A stretch of 64,000 bases of DNA from Streptomyces griseus (GTDB lineage: Bacteria > Actinomycetota > Actinomycetes > Streptomycetales > Streptomycetaceae). This document shows, piece by piece, positions 36,372 through 43,276 of this stretch. Below the pieces are notes generated by a model that was given only the letters and a program-made list of their open reading frames with translations, ran no database searches and was not told the origin of the DNA. Position numbers and translations under genes: made by a program. Numbering within the stretch: position 1 is the first letter of the stretch; the number at the start of each line of letters is the position of its first letter. The DNA lies in NCBI RefSeq assembly GCF_900460065.1, contig NZ_UAVD01000009.1:102808-166807 (forward strand), written 5' to 3'.

Positions 36372-36551
36372 GCCAAACCCTTCCTCAGACTCATACGGAG
36401 AACATAGATCGGGGAATCTCCCGCACTCTCATCCCTGGGTAACCGGTCACCCACACCGGGGCGCGGCGCGCCACGGCGCCGTACACCGTCCGCGTCCGGC
36501 CCCGGAATCCGTACGCCGGACTCCTTCCTCCACGCCTTCGGGGGCGGCATC

Positions 36552-38213
36552 TCACCGGCGGGTCACGACCGGGTGGGGTACGCGGCCGGTCCTCGGCCTC
36601 TGCGACCGGCCCGGCTCCAGGAGCTGTTCGCGGGTGACGCGCTCCGGCGGGTCCAGGGTGACCGTGGTGACATGTCTCTTTCCGCCGCCCCAGTGGGGGC
36701 GGCGGACCAGCAGTTCGGGGCCGGCCGCGGCGACCACGAACAGCGCCCCCGGCGTCGGGACCTCGGCGATCTCCTCGAAGGCGTCCAGCACGGGGTCGTC
36801 GGCTCGGTGCAGGTCGTCGACGCACAGCACCAGCAGCTCGTGCTGGGCCGCCTCCCGGAGGAACTGGGCCCAGGCGCCCAGCACTCGGGCGTGGTGCGGC
36901 TCCCCGGTGGGGAAGGCGGCGGTGGGGAGGGCGTCGGCGGGGTCGGCGACGAGCAGTCGGCCCAGCCGGGACAGCAGCAGCTCCGACGTCGGCCCCGGGG
37001 GGAACAGCCGCCGGACGGTCCGGGCGAGCACGGCGCGCGCCGTCGCCCCGTCCGTATCCGGGCCGATGCCGCAGTAGGCCGCGAGGATCTGCCGCGGGGC
37101 CGCCAGCGGGGTGCCGGCTCCGGCCGGGGAGACCCGCCCGCCGAGCACGCGTTGCTCGCCGGGACGCACGCCCACCGAGCGCCCGAAGTCGCGCAGCAGC
37201 CCGCTCTTCCCGGTGCCGCGCCGCCCGAGGACCGTGACCAGATGCGGGACGCCCCGGTGCCGGGCCCGCTCGGCCAGACCGCGCAGGACGTCGAGTTCGT
37301 ACGCACCGCTCCGCGCGTCCTCGGCGGCGGCCACCGGTCCTCCGAACCGCCCAGCCGGCTCACCGGCCGGCCCGACCAGGACGGGCTCGGGGTACGTCGG
37401 CGGGGTCAGGGGGGCGTACGTCTCCGCGCCGGCGAGGGAGAGCGCGGGGTCCTGGGCGAGGATCGCCTGCTGGAGCCGTTGCAGACCGCGGCCGGGCTCC
37501 AGGCCCAGGTTCTCCACCAGGGCGGCCCGTACCCGCTTGTAGGCGTCGAGCGCGTCCGCCTGCCGTCCGCACCGGTACAGGGCGAGCACCAACTGGCCGC
37601 AGCACCGCTCCCTGAGCGGGTCGGCGCGCACCATCTCCTCCAGCTCGGGCAGGATCGCCTGGTGGCGCCCGCGGGCGAGCTGGGCGTCGAAGTAGTCCTC
37701 CATGGCGTCCAGCCGGGCGCTCCGGACCGCGGCCAGCTCCGGCCACCGGATGCCCGCCTCCACCAGGTCGGCCAGGACGGGCCCGCGCCACAGCGCCAGC
37801 GCGTCGCTCAGCAGCACGGACGCCCCGTCGGCGTCGCCCCGGGCCAGTCGCTCCCGCCCCTGGCCGGCCCACCGGTGGAACAGATACAGATCCACCTGTT
37901 CGGGATCCACCCGCATCATGTAGCCGGGCGGCTGGGTGAGCAGTTCGGGTGTGGGCCCCGGCGCGGGGCCATGGGCGGTCCCGGTGGCGGACAGGACGCC
38001 GCGCAGCCCGTGCACCGCGTTCTGGAGGATCTTGCGTGCCGTGGTGGGCGTGCCGTCCACCCCCCACAGCACGTTCAGCAGGTGGCTGGTGGCCACCACC
38101 TCGTTGGCCCGGAGCAGCAGGAAGCCGAGTGTGGCGCGCTGCTTCATGCCCCCCAGTCCCACCGTGCGGCCGTTGTCGACGAGCTGCATCGGACCCAGCA
38201 TTCGGAACAGCAC
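36552..38213 (-). CDS. SARP-family regulator with C-terminal P-loop ATPase domain
   Basis: The product has 553 residues from GTG 38213. The frame extends further upstream, but the product then begins VLFRMLGPMQLV, the usual SARP start, with GGGGGAG just upstream; an ATG at 38201 is an alternative. Residues 1-95 are the winged helix (GGMKQRATLGFLLL; SHLLNVLWG), with a Gly/Pro-rich insert before the wing. Residues about 115-265 are the BTAD (DALALWRGPVLADL; PLRERCCGQLVLALYRCGRQADAL). A nucleotide-binding domain follows at about 310-540 with Walker A GRRGTGKS and Walker B LLVLCVDDLH. Unlike AfsR it ends without TPR repeats. It lies head-to-head with the linaridin precursor gene and near the PKS cluster, so it may control either or both. 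Its ATPase suggests an added input, but the signal is not evident. Confidence 0.92.
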   Translation of the reverse strand: MLFRMLGPMQLVDNGRTVGLGGMKQRATLGFLLLRANEVVATSHLLNVLWGVDGTPTTARKILQNAVHGLRGVLSATGTAHGPAPGPTPELLTQPPGYMMRVDPEQVDLYLFHRWAGQGRERLARGDADGASVLLSDALALWRGPVLADLVEAGIRWPELAAVRSARLDAMEDYFDAQLARGRHQAILPELEEMVRADPLRERCCGQLVLALYRCGRQADALDAYKRVRAALVENLGLEPGRGLQRLQQAILAQDPALSLAGAETYAPLTPPTYPEPVLVGPAGEPAGRFGGPVAAAEDARSGAYELDVLRGLAERARHRGVPHLVTVLGRRGTGKSGLLRDFGRSVGVRPGEQRVLGGRVSPAGAGTPLAAPRQILAAYCGIGPDTDGATARAVLARTVRRLFPPGPTSELLLSRLGRLLVADPADALPTAAFPTGEPHHARVLGAWAQFLREAAQHELLVLCVDDLHRADDPVLDAFEEIAEVPTPGALFVVAAAGPELLVRRPHWGGGKRHVTTVTLDPPERVTREQLLEPGRSQRPRTGRVPHPVVTRR

Positions 38214-38314
38214 TACTCCCCCAAGTCGACACCCGCGTGGCCGCGTACGACCCCGGCTTCCGGCGGTCCGGCCTCCGGATTCCCGCTCATCGTGCAGGGG
38301 CTCGGTCCAAGCCC

Positions 38315-38332
38315 ACACAAAACTCGGACAAG
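38315..38332. promoter_or_regulatory. Candidate SARP-type direct repeat upstream of the ATPase-type SARP gene
   Basis: ACACAAA (38315-38321) and GGACAAG (38326-38332) share the ACAA core with an 11-bp period. They lie about 100 bases upstream of the SARP start at 38213. The arrangement resembles the GCACAAA pair at 35175. The second half-site is imperfect, so this is tentative. Confidence 0.35.
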
Positions 38333-38535
38333 GAGCGGGCCTTGCTCGGGGGCCTCGGCACATGCGAGGCGTCCGGCGCCGGGACACCGACCGACACGGG
38401 AAGGACCGGGGGAACGACCGGGCGTTCGTCGAAACCGGCATCGTCACGAAATCGCCCGACAGGCGCGTGGCAACTTGTCCAAATTCAGCGGGACTTGAGG
38501 CTTGTAAAGCTGATACTCATGTGACGGGTGGGGTG

Positions 38536-38564
38536 TTGACGGTACTCGAACGTCTGTTTACGCT
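38536..38564 (+). promoter_or_regulatory. Candidate promoter of the linaridin operon
   Basis: TTGACG (38536-38541) and TACGCT (38559-38564) are separated by 17 bases, close to the vegetative sigma (HrdB-type) consensus. The pair points toward the precursor gene and predicts a leader of about 150 bases. Confidence 0.5.
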
Positions 38565-38723
38565 GGGTCGGCGATGTTGATCACCAGCTTTGCGGGATTC
38601 CCGCAGATCGGGTGGCCGACGTAGTGCATAGCGCGTTCAATTCAGAGCTGGCGGCGGGGGATGGGCAAGATGGGACCGCCAAGTCCCTTTCGCTCAGCAT
38701 AGGTTCCGAGGAAGGACAGCGAA

Positions 38724-38918
38724 ATGCGACTCGATTCGATTGCAACGCAGGAGACGGCCACAGCACTGCCGGAGTCGATGGCGACTCAGGACTTCGCCAA
38801 CAGTGTTCTCGCCGGTGCGGTTCCGGGTTTCCACTCGGACGCCGAGACCCCCGCGATGGCCACCCCGGCCGTGGCCCAGTTCGTCATCCAGGGCAGCACC
38901 ATCTGTCTCGTCTGCTGA
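38724..38918 (+). CDS. grmA: Linaridin RiPP precursor peptide (grisemycin/cypemycin type)
   Basis: This 64-residue peptide has a leader (about 1-45, with [20 protein letters not shown]) and a C-terminal core, [19 protein letters not shown] (46-64). The core is recognisable as that of grisemycin/salinipeptin and differs from cypemycin mainly by lacking one ATPT-like unit; this is from memory, not a search. In this family Thr residues become dehydrobutyrine (here Thr47 and Thr59), the N-terminal Ala is dimethylated, and the two Cys (61, 64) form the C-terminal aminovinyl-cysteine ring after decarboxylation. All needed enzyme types follow on the same strand. The start is fixed by AGGAAGGAC about 7 bases upstream of the ATG. 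The gene is isolated from the modification genes by a strong hairpin, consistent with high precursor expression. Confidence 0.95.
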   Translation: MRLDSIATQETATALPESMATQDFANSVLAGAVPGFHSDAETPAMATPAVAQFVIQGSTICLVC

Positions 38919-38931
38919 TGGTGGGCTGACT

Positions 38932-38976
38932 CGCGTGTCGGAGGGGTCCGCCCTGGGGCGGCTCCTCCGGCACGCG
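38932..38976 (+). terminator. Hairpin between linaridin precursor and modification genes (partial terminator or processing site)
   Basis: CGCGTGTCGGAGG (38932-38944) pairs with CCTCCGGCACGCG (38964-38976) over 13 bp with one G-U pair. A second CCGCC/GGCGG stem lies inside the loop. It begins 13 bases after the precursor stop. No T-run follows, so partial read-through into the downstream genes, which have no obvious promoter of their own, is likely. Confidence 0.7.
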
Positions 38977-39034
38977 CGTCCGGTTGGCTCACAGGGACGT
39001 TCGAGTTCGCAACGGAAAGAAGTTGAAGAGCTTC

Positions 39035-40792
39035 GTGAGATTTCGACGGGGGACGCGGCGCGCTGCGAGCACGACCGCTGCCCAAAGGGCTGCCGATCGC
39101 GTCTTCTTGCCGATCGCGATCGGACAGATTCTCGCTTCTGCCGAGACCTTGAGCCTCAAGCACGTTTTCGACGACGACGGATATCTCCGAGGCGTATCGG
39201 CCCAGGAATACCCTCCGGGAAGTCTGCGACACCGGCTCGGCCGCACGCTCGACCATCCGCGTACCCCGAAAGTGCTCGCCGGGGTGACACTCGCGGCGGC
39301 GACCGGGCTGGCCCTCGGGCGCGGCAACCGCAAGCTCCAGATCGCGGCGTCGGCGGTCATCGGCGCGTGCAACCGGCTGAGCGAGATCCGAACGCCGTAC
39401 GGCCGGGACGGCGCCGACCAGATGACGGCGGTCATCACGCAGTACCGCGCGCTCACGGCGCTGATACCCGACCAGAAGGTGTCCGACGACCTCTTCCTGC
39501 GCGCGGTGAACTTCCAGACGGCACTCAGCTACGCGGTCTCGGGAATCTCCAAGGCCTTCGGCAGCAGCTGGGTGCAGGGCCACGCGCTTCCGGAGATCCT
39601 GGAGACCGAGGCCTACGGCCGCGGGCCGGCCGCACAGATCCTGCGCCGCTATCCGAGGTTCTCCAGAGCGGTGACCGTCGGCACGATCGTGTGGGAGGGC
39701 TCCTTCCCGCTGATCTATCTCCTGCCGCGCAAGCAGGCCTCCTACGCGCTCGCCGCGGTGAAGTCGTTCCACGTCGGTGTCGCGGCCACGATGGAACTCC
39801 CCCGGTTCGTCTGGGGATTCTTCGGTTCCCACGGAGCGGTCGGCCATGTGCTGGACACCCGGGGCGAACCGCGAACGTTCGAGAAGGCCGTGCTGGGCAC
39901 GGCCGGCGGGGTGGCCCTCGCGAGTGCGCTCATCGCCCGCGAGAAGCGGAAGGTCGCCGAACAGCGGCGGCTCGGCCCCAAGGGCGTCATGCGGCTCGAC
40001 GGCGAGATCGGCGCCGTCGAGTACGTCGTGAACCATCCGCCGGGGGGCCCGGACCGGAGCAGGCCCGTCGTCGTGATGGAGTGCGGGCTCGGCCAGTCCC
40101 TCGAATCGTGGGAGTGGGTCGCGGAGAGCCTGGCCCTGGACCACACGGTCGTCCGCTACCACCGGGCCGGATACGGCCTCACGAAGTCCCGCGCCTCCAG
40201 CGGCGACATCCTCGAAGCCGTCCTCGAAGAGGTCGGGGCGAAGGGTGAGATCGTGGTGGTGACCCACTCGATCGGCTCCCTGAGCGCCGCCTCCTACGTC
40301 CAGGACCCCCGCTTCGCCCACCGGATCGGCAAGCTCGTCGTCGTCGACGGCACCGACCCCGAACTGCTCGACGCGGACCGGTCCGACCGGCGGAGGTTCG
40401 GCAACTTCCTCCAGATCCAGGTGCACTCCCTCTTCGCCGCCGTGACCGGCATCTACCTGTGGGCGCCGAACGGGGTGGAGCGCCAGGCGGGCTACACGCC
40501 CGACACCCAGTTCAGCCACGTCCAGTTCGCCTTCGCGCCGCGGAACGTCATCAACTCGATCAGCGAGTACGCGAAGGTGAGCACCGAGGGCGCCCTGGAC
40601 AGCCTGGGGGCGGTCGCGGAGGTCCTGGTGATCTCGTCGGGCGAGCACGCCGAACAGCAGCAGACGTTCGCCAAGAAGATCGGGGCCGGTATCGAGGTCG
40701 TCCACGGCTCGGCACACCGGTCGGTCATTGGATACAGACATCACGCCGAGAAGGTCGAAGGCGCCATCCGAAGGTTCATACATGCCAAGTAG
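39035..40792 (+). CDS. grmH: Linaridin biosynthesis protein: HTTM-like membrane domain fused to alpha/beta hydrolase
   Basis: The frame is open from a TTG at 38984, but I prefer GTG 39035 (585 residues), which has GAAGAG just upstream and begins VRFRRGTRRAAS; a TTG at 39023 is also possible. The first about 300 residues are hydrophobic with several membrane segments and HTTM-like patterning (ALSYAVSGISKAFGSSWVQG; GTIVWEGSFPLIYLL). The rest is an alpha/beta hydrolase with strand VVVMECGLG, nucleophile elbow THSIGS and a late His (GSAHRS). Position after the precursor and this architecture match the linaridin-specific CypH/GrmH proteins, thought to act in dehydration or maturation; the exact reaction is not established. 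The stop overlaps the next gene by 11 bases. Confidence 0.85.
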   Translation: MRFRRGTRRAASTTAAQRAADRVFLPIAIGQILASAETLSLKHVFDDDGYLRGVSAQEYPPGSLRHRLGRTLDHPRTPKVLAGVTLAAATGLALGRGNRKLQIAASAVIGACNRLSEIRTPYGRDGADQMTAVITQYRALTALIPDQKVSDDLFLRAVNFQTALSYAVSGISKAFGSSWVQGHALPEILETEAYGRGPAAQILRRYPRFSRAVTVGTIVWEGSFPLIYLLPRKQASYALAAVKSFHVGVAATMELPRFVWGFFGSHGAVGHVLDTRGEPRTFEKAVLGTAGGVALASALIAREKRKVAEQRRLGPKGVMRLDGEIGAVEYVVNHPPGGPDRSRPVVVMECGLGQSLESWEWVAESLALDHTVVRYHRAGYGLTKSRASSGDILEAVLEEVGAKGEIVVVTHSIGSLSAASYVQDPRFAHRIGKLVVVDGTDPELLDADRSDRRRFGNFLQIQVHSLFAAVTGIYLWAPNGVERQAGYTPDTQFSHVQFAFAPRNVINSISEYAKVSTEGALDSLGAVAEVLVISSGEHAEQQQTFAKKIGAGIEVVHGSAHRSVIGYRHHAEKVEGAIRRFIHAK

Positions 40793-41348
40793 CCGGATTC
40801 GTGGTGCGGTGGGCGTACTGGCCGTGGGGGCGGTCGCGACGCACCTGGTCTCGACCGTTCTGCAGAACACCCCCGACTCCTACAACCAGGATCTTCGCCA
40901 GTTCACCGGGGGCTGGCCCATCCCGGGCTGGCGTTTCTTCGCCCCGAACCCCGGGGTCCAGAACGTCCACCTGCTGGTGCGCGACACCAAGGCGGGTGAC
41001 GCGCAGCCGAGCCCCTGGCGCGACGTGACCCCGGAAGTCCCGCACGGGTGGACGCAGGTCATCTGGAACCCCGCGAGCCGGGGCCCCAAGGCCCTGTTCG
41101 ACGCCATGCAGCAGCTTTCCGTGATGAGCGCGAACCAGGCCGGATTCACGTGGGTGACGCAGAGCGTGCCGTACCAGTTGGTGTTCTCGGCCAGCCGGGC
41201 GTCGGCGGCGGCCGATGCGCAGGCTCTGCAGTTCCTCCTCATGAACGTCTTCCCGAGCGCACCGCCGGAAAGACGCATGAAACCGATTCTGACATCCGAG
41301 TGGATCCCGCTCGACTCCGCGTCCGAACACAAGGAAACCGCTGGATGA
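40782..41348 (+). CDS. grmL: Linaridin biosynthesis protein, membrane-anchored small protein (CypL/GrmL-like)
   Basis: The 188-residue product starts at ATG 40782 inside the end of the upstream gene, with GAAGG about 7 bases before it. Residues about 8-27 (GAVGVLAVGAVATHLVSTVL) form a single N-terminal membrane anchor. A soluble part follows with GWPIPGWRFFAPNPG, a motif I associate with DUF5819/SdpA-like proteins, small membrane-anchored partners of HTTM proteins. Position between the H and D genes identifies it as the linaridin L protein, whose function is not settled. It probably forms a membrane complex with the HTTM-hydrolase protein. The stop overlaps the next start as ATGA. Confidence 0.8.
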   Translation: MPSSRIRGAVGVLAVGAVATHLVSTVLQNTPDSYNQDLRQFTGGWPIPGWRFFAPNPGVQNVHLLVRDTKAGDAQPSPWRDVTPEVPHGWTQVIWNPASRGPKALFDAMQQLSVMSANQAGFTWVTQSVPYQLVFSASRASAAADAQALQFLLMNVFPSAPPERRMKPILTSEWIPLDSASEHKETAG

Positions 41349-41917
41349 ACGTGGAGCAGTTCGAGGGTGCGGAGTTGCACCTTCATGTGACGGGATCCAT
41401 CAGCGCGGCACTGGTTCCCTGGTGGATTCACTGGCTGCGACAGCTGAATCCCGACGTGGTCGTGAATGTCTCCGTATCCCGGTCCGCCACGCAGTTCGTG
41501 ACGGTCAAGGCCTTGCGGCACCTCGCCAACGGCCAGGTGTGGACGGACGCGTGGGATGATCCGAGCCTGCCGGCCGAGGTCAATTCCGGGCAGAGCGGCG
41601 CGGCCGAGTGCTTCATCGTGTTCCCCGCGACCCTGGACACCCTGATGCGGCTGGCTCAGGGCCGGGCGGATTCGCCCGCTCTGCTGATGCTCCAGGTGAC
41701 GGACCGCCCCATCGTGATCGCCGACACGCTTCCCGGATCCAACGAGATCGTGGAGAGCAACCTCAAGACCCTGCGGCTCCGTCCGAATATCGCGTTCGCA
41801 CCACGGGTGACCGGAGTGCGCGCCAGCAATCGCGCGGCGGCCGAGGTGGGATTCAATCTCCCCGGCGCCATCGCCGTTGCCAATGAGATGGTGAAGAAAG
41901 GCTCTGTCCATGAGTGA
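41345..41917 (+). CDS. grmD: Flavoprotein cysteine decarboxylase (LanD/CypD-like, HFCD family)
   Basis: The product has 190 residues, the normal size for EpiD/MrsD/CypD enzymes. It starts in an ATGA overlap with the previous gene. The N-terminus LHLHVTGSISAALVPWWIHWL is the flavin-binding first strand and helix of the phosphopantothenoylcysteine-decarboxylase fold. VFPATLDTLMRLAQGRADSPALLML corresponds to the PASANT region that binds FMN, with Thr in place of Ser-Ala. The enzyme oxidatively decarboxylates the C-terminal Cys of the precursor to an enethiol, which adds to the dehydrated Cys61 position to form aminovinyl-cysteine. The substrate's C-terminal CLVC fits exactly. Confidence 0.93.
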   Translation: MNVEQFEGAELHLHVTGSISAALVPWWIHWLRQLNPDVVVNVSVSRSATQFVTVKALRHLANGQVWTDAWDDPSLPAEVNSGQSGAAECFIVFPATLDTLMRLAQGRADSPALLMLQVTDRPIVIADTLPGSNEIVESNLKTLRLRPNIAFAPRVTGVRASNRAAAEVGFNLPGAIAVANEMVKKGSVHE

Positions 41918-42647
41918 ACCGACCGTTTACGACGCGGCGGCCATTGACGCCTACGACCTGATCTCGTCGATGCTCTCCCCGGGCGCCGGACTCGCGGCGT
42001 GGGTGTCGTCGCACCGCCCGCTGGCCGGACGGACCGTGCTGGACCTGGGCGCGGGAACGGGCGTGTCGTCGTTCGCTCTCGCCGACGCCGGTGCGCAGGT
42101 CGTGGCCGTCGACGCCTCACGCCCGTCGCTGGACCTGCTGGAGAGCAGGCGCGGTGAGCGCAAGGTCGACACGGTCGAAGCCGATTTCCGGGACCTCCGG
42201 CTCGATTCCGCCTTCGACGTCGTCACCATGTCCAAGAACACCTTCTTCCTGGCGCAGAGCCACGACGAGAAGATCGAGCTCCTCCGTGCCATCGGGCGGC
42301 ATCTCAAGCCGGGAGGCGCGGTCTTCCTCGACTGCACCGACCCGGTGGAGTACCTCCGTGCGGACGGGGCCGCGCACACCGTCACCTATCCCCTGGGCCG
42401 CGAGCAGATGGTGACGATCACTCAGAACGCGGACCGCGCGACCCAGGCCATCATGAGCATCTTCATGGTCCAGAGCGCTTCGACCCTCACCTCGTTCCAC
42501 GAGATGGCCACGTGGGCGTCGCTGCCGGAGATCCGGCTCCTGGCACGGGCGGCCGGCTTGGAGGTGACGGCCGTCGACGGATCGTACGCGGGCGACGCAT
42601 ACACTGCTCGTTCACGGGAGATGCTTGTGGTTCTGGAGGCGAAGTGA
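41910..42647 (+). CDS. grmM: SAM-dependent N-methyltransferase (CypM-like, linaridin N-terminal dimethylation)
   Basis: The 245-residue product overlaps the decarboxylase gene by 8 bases, with AAAGG upstream of ATG 41910. Motif I is LDLGAGTGVSSFALA, followed by the acidic post-I strand VVAVDAS and the motif II region FDVVTMSKNTFFL, a class I methyltransferase fold. In cypemycin and grisemycin loci the enzyme at this position adds two methyl groups to the alpha-amine of the N-terminal Ala after leader removal. The predicted core here also begins with Ala. The gene shares a GTGA overlap with the transporter gene, so translation is coupled. Confidence 0.92.
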   Translation: MSEPTVYDAAAIDAYDLISSMLSPGAGLAAWVSSHRPLAGRTVLDLGAGTGVSSFALADAGAQVVAVDASRPSLDLLESRRGERKVDTVEADFRDLRLDSAFDVVTMSKNTFFLAQSHDEKIELLRAIGRHLKPGGAVFLDCTDPVEYLRADGAAHTVTYPLGREQMVTITQNADRATQAIMSIFMVQSASTLTSFHEMATWASLPEIRLLARAAGLEVTAVDGSYAGDAYTARSREMLVVLEAK

Positions 42648-43276
42648 CCGCTGTTCCCATCCTCGCCGCCGAGGGCGCGACGGTCACCATGGGCGACGTC
42701 ACCCTGTTGGAGCCGACCTCGTTCGCGGTGATGCCGGGCGAGGTCTGGTGCCTCACCGGCGGCAACGGGTCGGGGAAGACGACCCTCCTGCGGGCCTTCC
42801 TGGGCAGCCGGAGTCTCACGGGCGGTTCGTGTTCGGTGCGGGGCGAACCCGCCGACATGGCCAAGCCGCGGCACCGGCGTCTCATGGCCTCCCTGGTCGA
42901 CGCCATCCCGTTCGCCCGTGACATGACGCTGCGCGAACAGGTGACCCTGGTCGCCGCGTCCTGGTACGGCAACAGCGCGACGACCGCCGAAGCCGCCGAA
43001 GAGGTCGTCGAGCGACTGGGACTGTCCTCGCTGGGCGAGCGGTTCCCCCACCAGGTCTCTTCGGGCCAGCTTCAACTCTTCAGCCTCGCCCTGACGTTGG
43101 TGCGCCCCGCGGACGTGGTGCTGCTCGACGAACCCGAGCGGCACCTCGACGGCGACCGCGTCGAACTGGTGGCGGACCTCCTCACGGAGCGGGCGGCGGC
43201 GGGCACGGCCTTCCTGGTCGCCACCCATGAACCCGCCCTGGTGGAGGCGCGCGACGGCCGGGTGGAGCTGGGATGA
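42644..43276 (+). CDS. grmT: ABC transporter ATP-binding protein of the linaridin operon
   Basis: The 210-residue product starts at GTG 42644 in a GTGA overlap with the methyltransferase gene; the frame extends upstream but only inside that gene. It has Walker A GGNGSGKTT, a shortened signature SSGQLQLFSLAL in place of LSGGQ, Walker B VVLLDEPERHLD and the H-loop VATHEP. With the polytopic protein encoded next (ATGA overlap), it should form an exporter for the modified peptide, also a plausible self-protection device. The protein is single-domain and has no peptidase (C39) extension, so leader removal needs another enzyme. Confidence 0.9.
   Translation: MTAVPILAAEGATVTMGDVTLLEPTSFAVMPGEVWCLTGGNGSGKTTLLRAFLGSRSLTGGSCSVRGEPADMAKPRHRRLMASLVDAIPFARDMTLREQVTLVAASWYGNSATTAEAAEEVVERLGLSSLGERFPHQVSSGQLQLFSLALTLVRPADVVLLDEPERHLDGDRVELVADLLTERAAAGTAFLVATHEPALVEARDGRVELG

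Larger units (their letters stand above)
38214..38723. other. Divergent intergenic region between the ATPase-type SARP gene and the linaridin operon
   Basis: This 510-base stretch is visibly less GC-rich in its second half and has no supportable gene. It contains a SARP-like 11-bp-period repeat near the SARP side, a good -35/-10 pair pointing to the precursor gene, and a 6-bp dyad (TGCGGG-ATT-CCCGCA, 38591-38605) in the presumed leader. The precursor's ribosome site (AGGAAGGAC) lies about 7 bases before its ATG. Confidence 0.6.

Noticed and set aside
33777..38213. bldA (TTA codon) control of the regulators
   Set aside because: No in-frame TTA codon was noticed in the regulatory genes; one TTA-like stretch near 36337 is out of frame.
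38474..38507. Repeated CTTG motifs (CTTGTCC, CTTGAGG, CTTGTAA) as another SARP operator
   Set aside because: The spacings are 20 and 7 bases, not a multiple of 11, and the heptamers differ.
38724..38918. Lanthipeptide or lasso peptide precursor
   Set aside because: No LanB, LanC, LanM or asparagine-synthetase-like cyclase is present; core and enzymes match linaridins.
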